64,000 bases of DNA, taken from Nymphalis io. Lineage: Eukaryota; Arthropoda; Insecta; Lepidoptera; Nymphalidae. Positions 32,536 through 44,001 of this stretch are shown piece by piece. Made by a program: the position numbers and the translations under genes. How positions within the stretch are numbered: position 1 is the first letter of the stretch; each line of letters starts with the position of its first letter. The stretch lies in assembly GCF_905147045.1 (NCBI RefSeq), contig NC_065906.1:2294001-2358000 (forward strand). Direction: 5' to 3'. Under the pieces are notes generated by a model, which saw nothing but the letters and a program-made list of their open reading frames with translations, had not been told where the DNA came from and did no database searches.

Positions 32536-33694
32536 GTATAAGTAACATTGTTTTGTATTAGAATTTAAAAGAGATGAAATTTTTCAAAAAAACGGCTATC
32601 GTGAAAAATAGATCAGAGCATTCGTTAAGCCGTTAGTCTCTCGCATCCACTATACGAATCTGCTAAAACATAACAAACGATTTACCCCCTTGGCGTAGTC
32701 CAGGCGCTGATTGAGATAAATCGTGCCATATTTGCACCATTAATAAATATTAACTCACTATTTGAACTGATTTATATTGGATATCAAGTTAATAAATAAC
32801 AATCGTGACTTTAGCTATACGACTGTGAGGGTGGAATCGTGATGCGATGGATTTTGTTCAGCACGACGGGATCATGTTACATGACAGATGTACCTCTCTA
32901 TCGGTTGCTATGATTTAGAAAGGGATGTTCGATGTAATAGCTTCGATTGATTCATTGATCATCGCACTATAATTAATCGTACTTTGACACATCAATTTAT
33001 ATAGTGAATAAGAACTTTCGCAACTTAATAACGGTAAAATCAATTAATAATATATTAACAAAATAATAATAATATTATTGTTTTTTAAATTTTTGAATTG
33101 ATAATAATTGTTATTTAAAAAGTTCTATCGGAGAAAATCTATTGTCAAATTGTTTCTACTTAATGATATATAAATTATGTATAAATGAATGCCCCCATTA
33201 ATTAGGTAAATGGTCTCGAAAAAGCCTATGGTTGGACAATGCAATTTCTCTTAATCACGAATTCCAATTATCACACAGGCTAGCGGATATGTAATCAAAC
33301 CTGTAGGTTTCCTCACGATGCTTTTTAGCATCGCCATTAATACATATTCAGTGATTAAGTGTTCCTATAGCGATTTTCGCGTTCGATTCGCTAGAACATA
33401 ACGAAAAAATCTTAACTCTTCCTAATATTAGTACCATAAATATGAACATGGATTTACGCTGAATAGTAATATTACTTTGAAAGTATATTTTGTTTTTTTA
33501 CATACTTTTGGCACACATTGAAAGTGTAAAACATTCATCATCAAAAAAGAATTTAAAATATATTCTTATAAAAAAAAAAACAATTCCAAATTTGAAAAAA
33601 TCCCGTTATATATTTGTGGAACTAAAAGTATCTACTTTAAATAATGTCTTATGTCCTATCAACCAGACCATTTAAAATTTCATCCGTGCAGTGA
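32536..33694. other. AT-rich DNA
   Basis: 33290-33345 (CCTGTAGGTTTCCTCACGATG) is a family A scrap in reverse. Otherwise nothing recognised before the LINE 5' end. Confidence 0.5.
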
Positions 33695-34293
33695 CGGAAA
33701 AAGAATACATTTCACTGCCCCTCTTTTTCCCATGGGTGTCGAAAGAGGCGACTAAGGGATATCTGAGCGACCATCTGCTCATCTGGTGGTAGGATGCTAA
33801 CATCCGCCTGGCTTGTTACCACCGTACGCATGGTGAAAAACTCGTGAAGTGGCTTGCAACCGCGTTTCGAGGTCAGCCAGCGTACAGCCAGTGCCCGAGC
33901 CAGTATTGCCGCGATGGGTGTTGGTCCAGTGGAGACGGCTGTTGAACCAATGCCGGGGGAAACTGTATTGACCTGCCGGACAGGGAGACCTGAAGAAACG
34001 GCTGTTCCGCTAGCCGCCCGTGGCATAGTACAGGGGCCCGAGCGTGCCTAACCAGCTCGCGAGGCTGCCCCACCAGGCCACGCATAATCTCGGGGTGGAC
34101 CGTCGTGCCGGTTGGTGACCGGAAGGTGGGGTCCCGGCGGCCACTTCCGGGGGTGTTCGGGGGCCCTTCCGTCCGGCGGATCAGTATATTTTCCCTTTTG
34201 GCAACCATTTGGGAAAACACGCCTCCATACTTTGCCCATCCCTATCGTGGCAATACGTCGCTCGCTTCACGTCTCTTTTCCTTATTTTTCCAA

Positions 34294-34602
34294 ATGGTAG
34301 CGCAAGTAAGAAATAACGGGCGTTCAGCGGTGCACACCCCCACCATACCCACGCTGTTTGAGGTCGAGTTCTCTTACATCCGAGGACTCCACGCTAACCT
34401 CAACGCTGTCCACCACCATCTCGAGACAGCACGGCCAGCAATGTTGTTTCTCACGGAGACGCAAATACTCCGCCCTGCCGACACCAGCTACCTTAACTAT
34501 CCCGGCTACATGCTTGAAGAATCTTTTAAAGCGAAAGCCGGAGTATGCTTGTTCGTCAGGGCGGATGTTTGTTGTCGCCGATTGCGCTCCTCGACTGATT
34601 GA
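34294..34602 (+). pseudogene. LINE endonuclease, amino-terminal part
   Basis: Starting at the methionine of MVAQVRNN, the frame reads YIRGLHANLNAVHHHLETAR and LFLTETQ, where the glutamate of TETQ matches the metal-binding Glu of APE-like endonucleases, then SYLNYPGYMLEESF and AGVCLFVRADVCCRRL. It stops at TGA at 34600-34602. The rest of the domain (the GDFNAHH and SDH-type boxes expected downstream) is missing because of an internal deletion at about 34.59 kb. The nuclease nicked target DNA to prime reverse transcription. The open frame extends upstream to 34105, but that part lies in the 5' region and has no family look. Confidence 0.8.
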
Positions 34603-36241
34603 CCTCCTGGCTAAACTCTTTGCCGACAACTCTGTGATCGATGATTGTAGTGCGCAGCCACCAACAATACCTTCATGTGGCCACACGATGCCTGACATCA
34701 AAATCAGGCAACGTGATGTGCGTGCGGAGCTGCAATCACTTGATATACGGAAAGCTAGCGGTCCTGATGGAATACCAGCCATTGTGCTGAAGAAGTGCGC
34801 GGCGGAGCTGTCTCCTGTGTTAACGCGCCTGTTCCAACTTTCTCTCTCTTCGGGATGTGTGCCGGGGGCTTGGAGAAGAGCTAATGTGCAAGCGGTTCCC
34901 AAAAAAGGGGATCGGTCTGACCCGGCAAATTATCGGCCAATAGCTATCACCTCAGTACTTTGTAAGGTGATGGAACGGATTCTAAACAACCAACTGATCC
35001 ATTACCAAGAAGATCACTGTCTAATTAATGATCGTCAGTCAAAACGGTCCACAGGTGATCTTTTAGCGTACGTAACACACCTCTGGGGTGAAGCTATCGA
35101 CAAGCATGGAGAATCGTTGGCTGTCAGCCTCGATATCTCTAAGGATTTCGACAGGGTCTGGCACAGAAGTCTTCTCTCCAAGCTACCGGCATATGGTCTG
35201 CCTGCTCAGCTATGCACCTGGATTGCCAGCTTCCTACACAAGCGTAGCCTTCGTGTTTTAGTAGATGGTTGCGCTTCTCAATTCTATGTAGTGAATGCTG
35301 GGGTCCCCCAGGGATCTGTGCTATCTCCCACACTCTTTCTTTTGCATATCAATGATATGCTCTCCCTTGGGAACATACATTGCTATGCAGATGATAGTAC
35401 AGTGCATGGTGGATACCACGGACGCGCAGTGGCTGGGCGGGCGGAAACTGAGGAGAGGCGGGAGAATCTTGTCATTGAACTCGATAGGACGTTAGAGCTC
35501 ATCGCCAAATGGGGTTCTGATAATCTTGTTGAGTTTAATGCCAAGAAAACACAGGTATGCGCTCTCACAGCAAAAAAGTCACCATTTTACCCTCATCCCT
35601 CTCTCTGTGGCACACCGCTGATGATACAAAGCAAAATCGCCATGCTGGGGATGGACGTTCGCTGCGACCTTAGTCCAAGGGATTACATCGAGGCTATTAT
35701 AAAAACAGCTTCACGGAAACTCGGAGTTCTGAACAAGGTGCGGCGTTTTTTCACGCCACAATAACTGTGCCTGTTATACAAAACACAGGTACGGTCTTGC
35801 GTTGAATATTGCTCGCACCTTTGGGATGGCTCCGCTAAGTACATACTGGAGGCCTTGGACCGGTTGCAGCGACGTGCAGTACGCATTATTGGCGACGTAA
35901 AGGTCACAAACACCCTTGAACCTTTACAATTGCGTCGCGAGATAGCAGCACTGAGTGCTTTCTATCGACTGTATCACGACGAGTGCTCTGAGGAATTATT
36001 CTCTCTTATTCCTGCTTCCCCCTTCCTTCTTAAGTCCACGCGAGCTAGTTCTCGATGTCACCGCCTAATTGTGACATCAATTCCATCGCGCACAAAGAAA
36101 TTCGGCAACTCCTTTATTTGTCGCACTACCAAAAAATGGAATTCCTTACCAGCTCACGTGTTCCCCTCCTCTTACAACCCGGGTTCCTTCAAACGAGGCG
36201 TGAAGAGGCATCTTGCGGGCCGGCAAGGAGGTGACGGCTAG
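34594..36241 (+). pseudogene. LINE reverse transcriptase, broken by one stop
   Basis: Frame shifted relative to the endonuclease. From the deletion junction it reads LIDLLAKLFADNSVIDD. Landmarks then follow: KASGPDGIP, PKKGDRSDPANYRPIAITS, LDISKDFDRVWH (motif A, with D where related copies usually have A in SKAFD), PQGSVLSPTLF (motif B), CYADDS (motif C) and WGSDNLVEFNAKKTQ. The segment NDRQSKRSTGDLL seems to lack about four residues of the usual QYGFR-type box, an in-frame loss. A TAA at 35762-35764 follows FFTPQ; downstream the same frame continues through LDRLQRRAVRIIGD to RQGGDG and the natural stop at 36239-36241. So one nonsense change plus the upstream deletion disable it. Confidence 0.9.
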
Positions 36242-36356
36242 TACAGAACATTCTTCCCGACTGTACTGGCCGTCGTCGCGTTTGGACTCTACTACCACTT
36301 ACCATCAGGTGGAGTAGAGTTATTTGCCATCCCGGACATATAAAAAAAAAAAAAAA

Positions 36357-36762
36357 TACGAAATTAAATAAAAAAGGGTTATAAAAAATTGAATCGCGAA
36401 CCAATTTAGCGTAAAAGTATATTACTGCTTAAAGGGTGCGTCGAGTGTAAAATACCTAAGACGGATATTATGCAATAATGATGAGCATAAAAAATATACT
36501 CAGTTCGCTTATTTTACATCAATGGTTCCGTACAGAAATTAGTTTATACACTTCATACGAACGGTTTAATAAAAAGAATTTTCAATGATTAAAACTTATA
36601 AAAAATAGATGCAGCACTTTTACGAGAAGGTTTTTGTACATAATATCATTATATGAGTAACTTTGCTTCGTAATTTGACCCATTTCTTAAATTCGTATAA
36701 ATTCTAAATTTCTCGTAGGTTATAAAACAACATAGCTCTTCAAAAAATGACTTAGTTTCAAT
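36357..36762. other. AT-rich DNA, nothing recognised
   Basis: No repeat or coding signal between the LINE tail and the next SINE. Confidence 0.55.
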
Positions 36763-37098
36763 ACAGTACAGTACAGCAACAGCCTGTAAATATCCCACTG
36801 CTGGGCCTCTCTAAGCCTCTCTCGTCTCCTGAAAAGGGAGAGGCCCTTTTGGGGAGAAGGTTTTGGAGCTTATTCACCCACGCTGCTCCAATGCGCGTTG
36901 GTGGAATACACATGTGGCAAAATTTCAGTGAAAGTGAGCAGACACATACAGGTTTCCTCACGATATTTTCCTTCACCGTCAAGCATGAGATGAATTATAA
37001 ACACAAATTAAGCACCTGAAAATTCAGTGGTGCTTGCCCAGGCTTGAACCCACGATTATTAAGATTCACGTGTTCTAACCACTAGGCCATCTCGGCTT
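36763..37098 (-). mobile_element. Family A SINE, subfamily A1, with duplicated block
   Basis: Reversed 3' tail ACAGTACAGTACAGCAACAGCC, then CCCACTGCTGGGC. The following CCTCTCTAAGCCTCTCTCG and GGGAGAGGCCC stretch is about 25 bases longer than usual, a local duplication. Head: TTCTAACCACTAGGCC then ATCTCGGCTT; ATCGG of the anticodon-like region is deleted. Confidence 0.9.
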
Positions 37099-38297
37099 CA
37101 AAAATCTTCCATTTTTGTTAAATTTATATTTTTGTAGTAGTCAAGGCCAGAAATGAGAAGGGCGAAAAGTAAATCGAAATCGAAACACACTTTAGGGTTC
37201 AGGATTTCGTTTCAAGGGGTGCATTCTGTGAAGCCGTCTCACGGCTTAGGATGTTATTGGAAGGGTGGACAATTACTGGATCGAGTGCGCCATCACACTT
37301 AGGCGTGTATAATGAATTCGGGACCTCGTCTCCGCCGGCGGGCGGAGTCAGTTATCATGGTCGAGTATTACCTAACAAGGGCAAGTTGTCAGGAGTAATT
37401 GTGACAGGATCGTTAAGATCATGTTCGAGATGCCTATCATTTGGTTTGTTGTTCTTAATTATTCAACTATATGTGTCTTTCTATTGTTTTGCAATTTTCT
37501 TGTTAACGTTTGATAATTTCGTTAGTTTTAATTTGAATTTATTTTAAATGTTAAATCAAAATCTGAGTCTAACCTAAATTCACTTCATCTTTTGTTCATT
37601 TAAATCTTGTTTTAATTCACGTAAAAATAATACCTGCATATTCAGTTTTCAATAAAATAAATGAGCGCCATCTATTGACGCTAAATTGTAATTTACATAT
37701 ATTAAATTTTACCGTATGTAGTATTTGTTAATAAACTATACATTACATCTATAAAGTTTATAGCATTAAAAAATGCAATTTCATATATAAACATATATAA
37801 TTTATTTAATAATGCAAATTTTACGCAGTTAAAAAAATCAATAAATATGAATAAAAGGATACTCAGACTTAAAAAGTAAATAAAAAAAAACAACGTTAAT
37901 TGTACAAGCAAAATCCTAAAACTGTATTTAATAACAATAATATTAATATACTCAAACAAATATTGTCATTGCGTAAAGAACCCTAAAATAAAAAATAAAA
38001 AACTGCTTCTTTTTAACACTGATGTTTCCATTTTAGTAACTTGATGCGTTTTATTCGTTGAACGTATTCAAGTATATCGGATTGTGAAAGATTTTTTTTT
38101 TCGGATTAGGTTTTTTATAACGTCAAGTTCAGTGAAACGTGAAGGAATTATCGTTTTCATTTGTAATATTATTAAATGCTGTTATTATACGATAGGATTA
38201 TTCATAAATAACAATAAAAAGTTACGGAATGTTGCAACGAACAAAATTTTATTTACTCGCATATTGTAATTATAATGTGTTATTACATAGATAGGTA
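37099..38297. other. Unassigned; moderately GC-rich core
   Basis: 37140-37400 is less AT-rich (GTCTCCGCCGGCGGGCGGAG at about 37.33 kb has dyad symmetry) and a 98-codon frame starts at 37251. Neither repeats elsewhere here nor suggests a known protein. The rest is AT-rich. Confidence 0.4.
37665..37678 (+). promoter_or_regulatory. CTCF-like core motif
   Basis: GCGCCATCTATTGA; its reverse complement matches the site at 14.84 kb including the preceding CA and a nearby TTACAAT. Confidence 0.3.
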
Positions 38298-38482
38298 GAC
38301 TTAGGTTGCTTAATAGATAAAACACGTAGATTTAACTGTTAGTCGTGGATTGAAATCCGAGCCCGGCCATTTTTATAATTCATCGTGTACCCAATGGTGT
38401 GACAATCTGTAAATATACAACGATCAGACACATTTAAACACGTTTTGGAGATAGATCTTTGCCCAGCGATGACTTGCCCTTA
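38298..38482 (+). repeat. Family A-like SINE, very old
   Basis: A head-like AGATAAAACACGTAGATTTAAC, box B-like GTGGATTGAAATCCGAG, TTTTATAATTCATCGTG, and an end TTTGCCCAGCGATGACTTGCC. Similarity is low throughout. Confidence 0.5.
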
Positions 38483-39002
38483 CAAGATTTTAATATACTT
38501 CTTTTATAGACAAACATAAATAAGTACTATTACTAAACTACTTGAATAATTGTTTAGATATTAAAATTAATTATTAGCCAGAAATAACATACAGTTTATC
38601 AATTCCACGCTAACATAGCTATATTAACACACAAACACAACACACTAACAAATATTAATATTATATATAAAACAAACGACCTCATACAATACAAAGCTCG
38701 ATAAAGAATACGCGAAATTATCCAAAGCCGTAGAGGACAGAGCTTTGTTTACAAATATTCTCTTTATTTAACAAAAATATGAAAGCGAATAAATAGCACT
38801 TTCTCCTTCTGTGAATATTTAAAAATGTATACAACCCACGCAGAGATTATCGCGTTAGGACCTTGCATGAGTGAACACTGCTTTACAAAGATAGAAAAAG
38901 AAAGAAAGCCTGATATTATAGGCTTATACGTTACTCAGATATTTATAAGAAGATTTATTACAAAATGATATATATTTTATGTTATAGGGAGGTGGACTTG
39001 CT
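38483..39002. other. AT-rich DNA, nothing recognised
   Basis: No repeat unit or coding signal. Confidence 0.55.
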
Positions 39003-39220
39003 TTACGAAACGAATGGCGACGAACTGGTGATGTAAACTATTCCTTACATCACCAATGTGCAACCAACCTTGGGAACTAAAATGTTATATCCCTTATGTG
39101 TTGTTTAGTTACACTGGCTAACTCACCCTTCAAATCGGACCAAAACAGTACTAAGTATAACTGTTTAGCAGTAGAATATCTGATGAGTAGTAACTACCCA
39201 CACGGGCTTGCGCAAAGCCC
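39003..39220 (-). mobile_element. Family B retroposon, 5' part
   Basis: ACATCACCAATGTGCAACC, CTTGGGAACTAAAATGTTAT, TCAAATCGGACCAAAACAGT, TAGAATATCTGATGAGTAG and GGCTTGCGCAAAGCCCG in reversed B order. The 3' end is missing. Confidence 0.7.
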
Positions 39221-39264
39221 GTTTAGTGAGTAATATCATAGTATTTATTCCGGAGAATGTACAT

Positions 39265-39301
39265 TATATAATATATATATATCTTTTTCTCTCTCTCTCT
39301 G
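39265..39301. repeat. (AT)n(TC)n microsatellite
   Basis: An AT run followed by CTTTTT and a TC run. Confidence 0.8.
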
Positions 39302-39463
39302 TAATTTTTTTAATCTTAAAAACACCTATAAGAGTAAGTAAGTAAATCTTAATTTATTATACAATACATAACTACCATAAAGGCTAGAGCCTTCATCTGA
39401 TATAAAGCTACAGCTTCAAATACAGGAATATAGAATATAATAAAAAAACATTTATTTATGGAT

Positions 39464-39700
39464 AGTACAGTACAGTAACAGCCTGTTAATGTCCCACTGC
39501 CGGGCTAAGGCCTCCTCTCCCTTTTGAGGAGAAGGCTTGGAGCATATTCCACCACACTGCTCCAATACGAGTTGGTGGAATACAAATGTGGCAGAATTTC
39601 AGTGACATAAAGATAAAAATTCAGTGATGCTTGCCCGGGTTTTAACCCACGATCATCGGTTAAGATTCACGCGTTCTAATCACTAGGCCAGCCGGCTTTT
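39464..39700 (-). mobile_element. Family A SINE, A1, internally deleted
   Basis: Tail repeats GTACAGTACAGTAACAGCC, CTGCCGGGCTAAGGCC, then after CAGAATTTCAGTGACAT it jumps to AAAATTCAGTGATGCTTGCC, losing about 80 bases. Head ends AGGCCAGCCGGCTTTT. Possible target duplication TTTATGGATA/TTTATAGATA. Confidence 0.85.
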
Positions 39701-40361
39701 TATAGATATCTTATATATTAAAGATATTCAGGAAGTTTAAAGTACGACTGAGTTGATCAGTGCCTATAAACGATGACAGTATTTAAACAAAGAGGCTTAA
39801 TCTAATTTAAACGCGAGTGCAGCCACGATATACACTTACTATGAAAACATGCTCGTGTTAATTTAGTCCGGTTATAAAAGATTTAAAAGACTATTTAAAA
39901 ATAAACGCATAGAAATGAATTCGAATACAAAGCAAACGCCATTTACTTTCTGAAATAAATATTTAAAACGTTGTCACAGACAAACATTGAAATGCAAAGC
40001 ATATTTTGCATTATGAATAGCTCAAAGAAAACTATCATGAAACGAAAACAAAAATATTCCATTCATATCGTGTACAGGGACTCTCAAAAGAATTCTTATG
40101 TCATATCCTCGATATTTTTTAGTCGCCACCGGTTCTGAGGCCATTGTGATTTTATAAAAGGGGTATTGAAGATGTAAATAAAGACACATGAGGGTAAATG
40201 AGTCGACACATGTAACTCGATTCCATAGTGTCGCGCTGTTTATTTACAATTGGGGCAACAGTGTCCTTTGTACTCGTTCCTGTAATATCAGCAGATACAG
40301 AAATGAAATAATAACGGATCAGCCGATATATAACCCTCTATTAGGTAAAAAAAACGGCTTC
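39701..40361. other. AT-rich DNA, nothing recognised
   Basis: The 73-codon frame from 40188 runs into the adjacent SINE fragment and is not supported. Confidence 0.5.
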
Positions 40362-40475
40362 CATAATGCGGAGCATGAGATAAACTATAAACATAAATTA
40401 AGCACTTGAAACATCAATGATACTTGCCCGGGCTCAACATCCTCGGTAAAGATGTCACGTGTTTTAAGTCATCGT
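40362..40475 (-). repeat. Family A SINE, head fragment
   Basis: GCGGAGCATGAGATAAACTA, AATTAAGCACTTGAAACATC and ACTTGCCCGGGCTCAACATC match the reversed 5' third. Confidence 0.55.
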
Positions 40476-41133
40476 TAAATAAATCATATATAACACATAT
40501 TAATTTTTTTTTATTTATTTAACAATATAAACAACCAAATAACAATTAAATGATGGCACTACAAAAACCACGAAAGTTAATAGTAGTTAAATTAAGTAAC
40601 ATGAAATACTACTTAACTATTTTTAATAATTAACTTCGTTTCTTACTTAATATTTTATTTAAAATCTTTAGATTTTATATTTAAGTGCCACTTAAATACA
40701 GTCAAACAAATTTACATTACAAAATATTCTAAGTTACAACCTTATTGATCTTAAAGAGATATCAAATAGATATATAAATATTTGAACATTTACTCAAATA
40801 ATATTTATTTGTTAAGTAATATGAGTCAACGATGTTTTTGCGAACTCTGCGAGCCCTCGCTTAAATATGATACCCTCGGAGTGGATTGCTAACAAAAGGC
40901 CATTCTGATTTTGTTTTGACTAAAATTGAGCTGAAAGAGACATCTGATTTCAGTAAACTCGTTTGTGATGATACACAATATTTTTTATTGACCTCTTCCA
41001 TTCGATTCGCTGGAGATTTCTTCACATCGCTTGAAGTCTTTTGTTATTCTATGTTCTAAAGAAACGTAATTGTGTTTGTAGTAAGCAAATTATTTTACTA
41101 TAACAATTAGTAATTTATAAATACTTAAATGTT
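40476..41133. other. AT-rich DNA, nothing recognised
   Basis: Unique-looking sequence. Confidence 0.55.
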
Positions 41134-41416
41134 ACTGGTAGGGCTTTGTGCAAAGCTCATCTGGGTAGGTACCACCCACTCATCAGATATTCTACCGCTA
41201 AACAGCTCTACTTGGTATTGTTGTGTTCCAGTTCGAAGGGTGAGCGAGCCAGTGTAATTACAGGCACAAGGGACATAATATCTTAGATTCTTAGGTTGGT
41301 AGCGCATTGGCGATGTAAGCGGTGGTAAACATTTCTTACAATGCCAATGTGTATAGGCGTTGGTGACCACTTATCAGGAGGCCCATATGCTCGTCCACTT
41401 ACCTATACTATAAAAA
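41134..41416 (+). mobile_element. Family B retroposon, near full length
   Basis: From ACTGGTAGGGCTTTGTGC to CCTATACTATAAAAATG. The hairpin block is damaged (GACCACTTATCAGGAGGCCC), so the shared LINE-like stem is lost in this copy. Confidence 0.9.
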
Positions 41417-42349
41417 TGCTCACAACATCTTTATATATACATAAACATATAAATAATAGAATTATGTATGTGTGCATATCAATGAACTCTAGCTGAAATG
41501 CTGGTTCGATTTTGATTTTTTTGTTGTGTGTGTTTGAGTGTACATCTGGTTTAAATTGATTTTGGGAGGTGGCGCTGCGAACGGGTTGTAAAAGATATAT
41601 TTTAATATGAACAACGGGTATAAAAATATTTTTATCTATTATTGAATCTAATTTTTTTTCTGTATTTCTTTAATCAAATAAGAACGTTTTACAAAAAAAA
41701 ATGTGCTAAAAAGAGACAACAAACGAAACTAAGCCGGTGCATCCCTGTCGATATCGAACAAGCCTTCAGTTCTGTTTGTGGTTTGCTTTCCATTCTTATG
41801 CTCTAGTATATTTATTGTCATCTAATAATACTCCGGAAGTCCGAGTTCCTTTTGATGGGGATTCGCATAAAAATATAAATGACAGCAAATAGGCTTTATG
41901 CCTCCGAACATTTTATTGACAATTCGACAATAGTGAAAAAAAAAAACTACACCAGAATTGAGTTCCGAACGAAATGTTACTGATTCTATTCTTTTGTAAG
42001 TGATAGAAAGGAATATTTCTTTTAGTATCTTTCATTGTTGGATGAGTTACATAATATCGTCCCATGTTTGATAGATTAATGTCAGGATATACGGTGTTTT
42101 TTATGGTTTCAATGTGTTAGATGTTTAATTTCTGACAAAAGTTTTTTTTTATCTATTTGCCGAAGTTGAATACTTGGACCCTAATGGCGTTCATCCGTTG
42201 CATATAAATAAAGCACGTAAATTATAACCCAATGCTTTTCAGGTATTATATATTTTAGTGCACATATTTGTATTGAAATATAAAAATAGAGCTTATTCAA
42301 GTTATATCCGAATTTTGATTTTTGAATTTAATTAATTACGGATAAATGG
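41417..42349. other. AT-rich DNA, nothing recognised
   Basis: A more complex patch at 41.72-41.88 kb has no repeat match and no open frame of interest. Confidence 0.5.
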
Positions 42350-42604
42350 TTTACTTGATGATAAGTGGCCCCACAGCCCATAGACACCGGCGCAGAAATA
42401 TTAATCATTCCTTACATGTATCGCCAGTGCGTCATCTATCTTGAAGAACTAAAATGTTATGTCATTTGTGACTGTAGTTACACTGGCTCACTCAATCTTT
42501 TTAAACCGGAACACAAAAATACTAAGTATTTATTATGTATTTTGTAGTAGAATATCTGATGAGTATTTGCCAAGAAAGGCTTGCACAAAGGCCTACCACG
42601 AAGT
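42350..42604 (-). mobile_element. Family B retroposon, old
   Basis: ATGATAAGTGGCCCC, CATAGACACCGGCGC, AAAATGTTATGTCATTTGTG, TAGAATATCTGATGAGTA and AGGCTTGCACAAAGGCC in reversed order; the A tail is gone. Confidence 0.7.
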
Positions 42605-43101
42605 GAATATTAAAAAGCTCATTACTTATGAATAGTTAATTAAACAATTAACTTTAACAAGGCCTGCTGTTGAGTAATAAATAAAAAAAAATTATCCCAG
42701 CACCTGCAGCACTTGAAATAGCTAGTACCTTTTTAACCATGATTTATTGGTTTATATTACTTTATTTTTCAAGTGCTTGTTCCAATCTCCGTAATGGCCT
42801 CTCAAATAGGCCCCTTAAAACATGGGAAGTAACAATATATTGCCTATTCCCAACATTGCTTCAATCAATATAGATAAATCCAATGTTTGTTTGTAAACTA
42901 AGCTGAACTTAAAAAAAAAAAACATCGCTCTTATAAGCCTAACCTAATATGCTGGCAAATAATTTTCATGCTCTTCATTTGTGTTAAAATCAAAAACATT
43001 TTGTTAATGAATTATTTTTATAATAAATGAGAAGAAAATAATGAATTCTATCATACTAGATGCAAATACAGCATACAAAAATATAAAAGTAACTCACTAG
43101 C
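42605..43101. other. AT-rich DNA, nothing recognised
   Basis: No repeat unit or coding signal. Confidence 0.55.
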
Positions 43102-43423
43102 AATAGAATAACAAAAAAGCAGAGATGGCCTAGTGGTTAGAACGCGTACATCTTAACCGATGATCGTAGGTTCAAACCCGGGCAAGCACCACTGAATTAT
43201 CATGTGCTTAATTTGTGTTTATAATTCATCTCGTGCTTGACGGTGAAGGAAAACATCGTGAGGAAACCTGCATGTGTCTAATTTGAAATTATGCCACATG
43301 TGTATTCTACCAACCCGCATTGGAGCAGCGTGGTAGAATAAGCTCCAAACCTTCTCCTCAAAAGGGAGAGGAGACCTTAGCCCAGCAGTGGGACATTAAT
43401 AGGCTGTTACTAATAGAATAACA
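43102..43423 (+). mobile_element. Family A SINE, subfamily A1, with 12-bp TSD
   Basis: aatagaataaca at 43102-43113 and 43412-43423 bounds the SINE. The left copy is followed by about five A's before the head AGCAGAGATGGCC. Boxes A (TAGTGGTTAGAACGCG) and B (GGTTCAAACCCGG) are intact. TTCACT in the middle has been lost. Confidence 0.95.
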
Positions 43424-43585
43424 TTAGTAATATTTAAATAAATCTAGAACAAGAAAAAACTGTGGATAAATGTTGGAGTACACAGCACATTGGCACATTC
43501 AAAACTTTGACCATGTTGAAAAACAAATATAAATAAGGCTTAGTACTCATTACTAAAATGTATATAAAAAACGTGGACTTTAACA

Positions 43586-43845
43586 TGCCGATGAAAATTT
43601 ATGATCCTCTAAACCGATTTCGACCACGGCAGCCAATCACGAAGGAGAATAGCCAACTGCGCAGGACATATTATGGTACTCAAGTATATGCGCAAATATA
43701 AGTGCACTATCTATTTCCTAACCCTCATAATCGGATGGGTTAGCAAACGGCTTTCCGAGGCACAGGAAACACACACACTACACGTAGCTATTGAGAATTT
43801 TCCGACAGAAAAATCTAATAACTTTTGTTCTGCAAACAAGGAACT
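43586..43845 (-). mobile_element. Family D SINE, decayed
   Basis: Reversed: GGCTGCCGTGGTCGAAATCG at the tail, TGTCCTGCGCAGTTGGC, TTATGAGGGTTAGGAAATAG, GCCTCGGAAAGCC and TTTTCTGTCGGAAAATTC. About 50 bases are missing before GGCTTTCC, and the tRNA head is gone. Confidence 0.65.
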
Positions 43846-43990
43846 AATAAATTTGTATGTACTGAGTTTTTTGCGAGTTCATCTCGGAATTCCGAAGCTG
43901 TTTTAATTTTACATTTTATTAATACTGTAACAATACTCTTCAAAATACTTATATTATTTGAATAAATAATACTTTGATTTTGATTGAATT
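43846..43990 (+). repeat. LINE-like 3' tail
   Basis: ATCTCGGAATTCCGAAGCTG and TATTTGAATAAATAATACTTTG with TTTGATTG resemble the 3' UTR end of lepidopteran non-LTR elements; no coding part. Confidence 0.4.
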
Positions 43991-44001
43991 CAGTACGAAA
44001 G

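Larger units (their letters stand above)
33695..36356 (+). mobile_element. Jockey/CR1-like LINE, internally deleted
   Basis: In order: a GC-rich 5' region with CCCATGGGTGTCG and AGAGGCGACTAAGGGATA, the first part of an APE-type endonuclease, a deletion, reverse transcriptase, a carboxy domain, a 3' UTR of about 100 bases and a poly(A) at 36342-36356. It shares its last about 330 bases with copies at 11.64 and 14.89 kb. The 5' boundary is estimated, and no convincing target duplication was found. The 3' UTR folds: CTCTACTACCAC pairs with GTGGAGTAGAG around TTACCATCAG. The clade is given from general appearance of the protein and is uncertain between Jockey- and CR1-like groups. Confidence 0.9.

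Noticed and set aside
33712..34239. Several overlapping frames of 60-115 codons on both strands
   Set aside because: They lie in the GC-rich 5' region of the LINE, where stops are rare in all frames, and none shows a domain.
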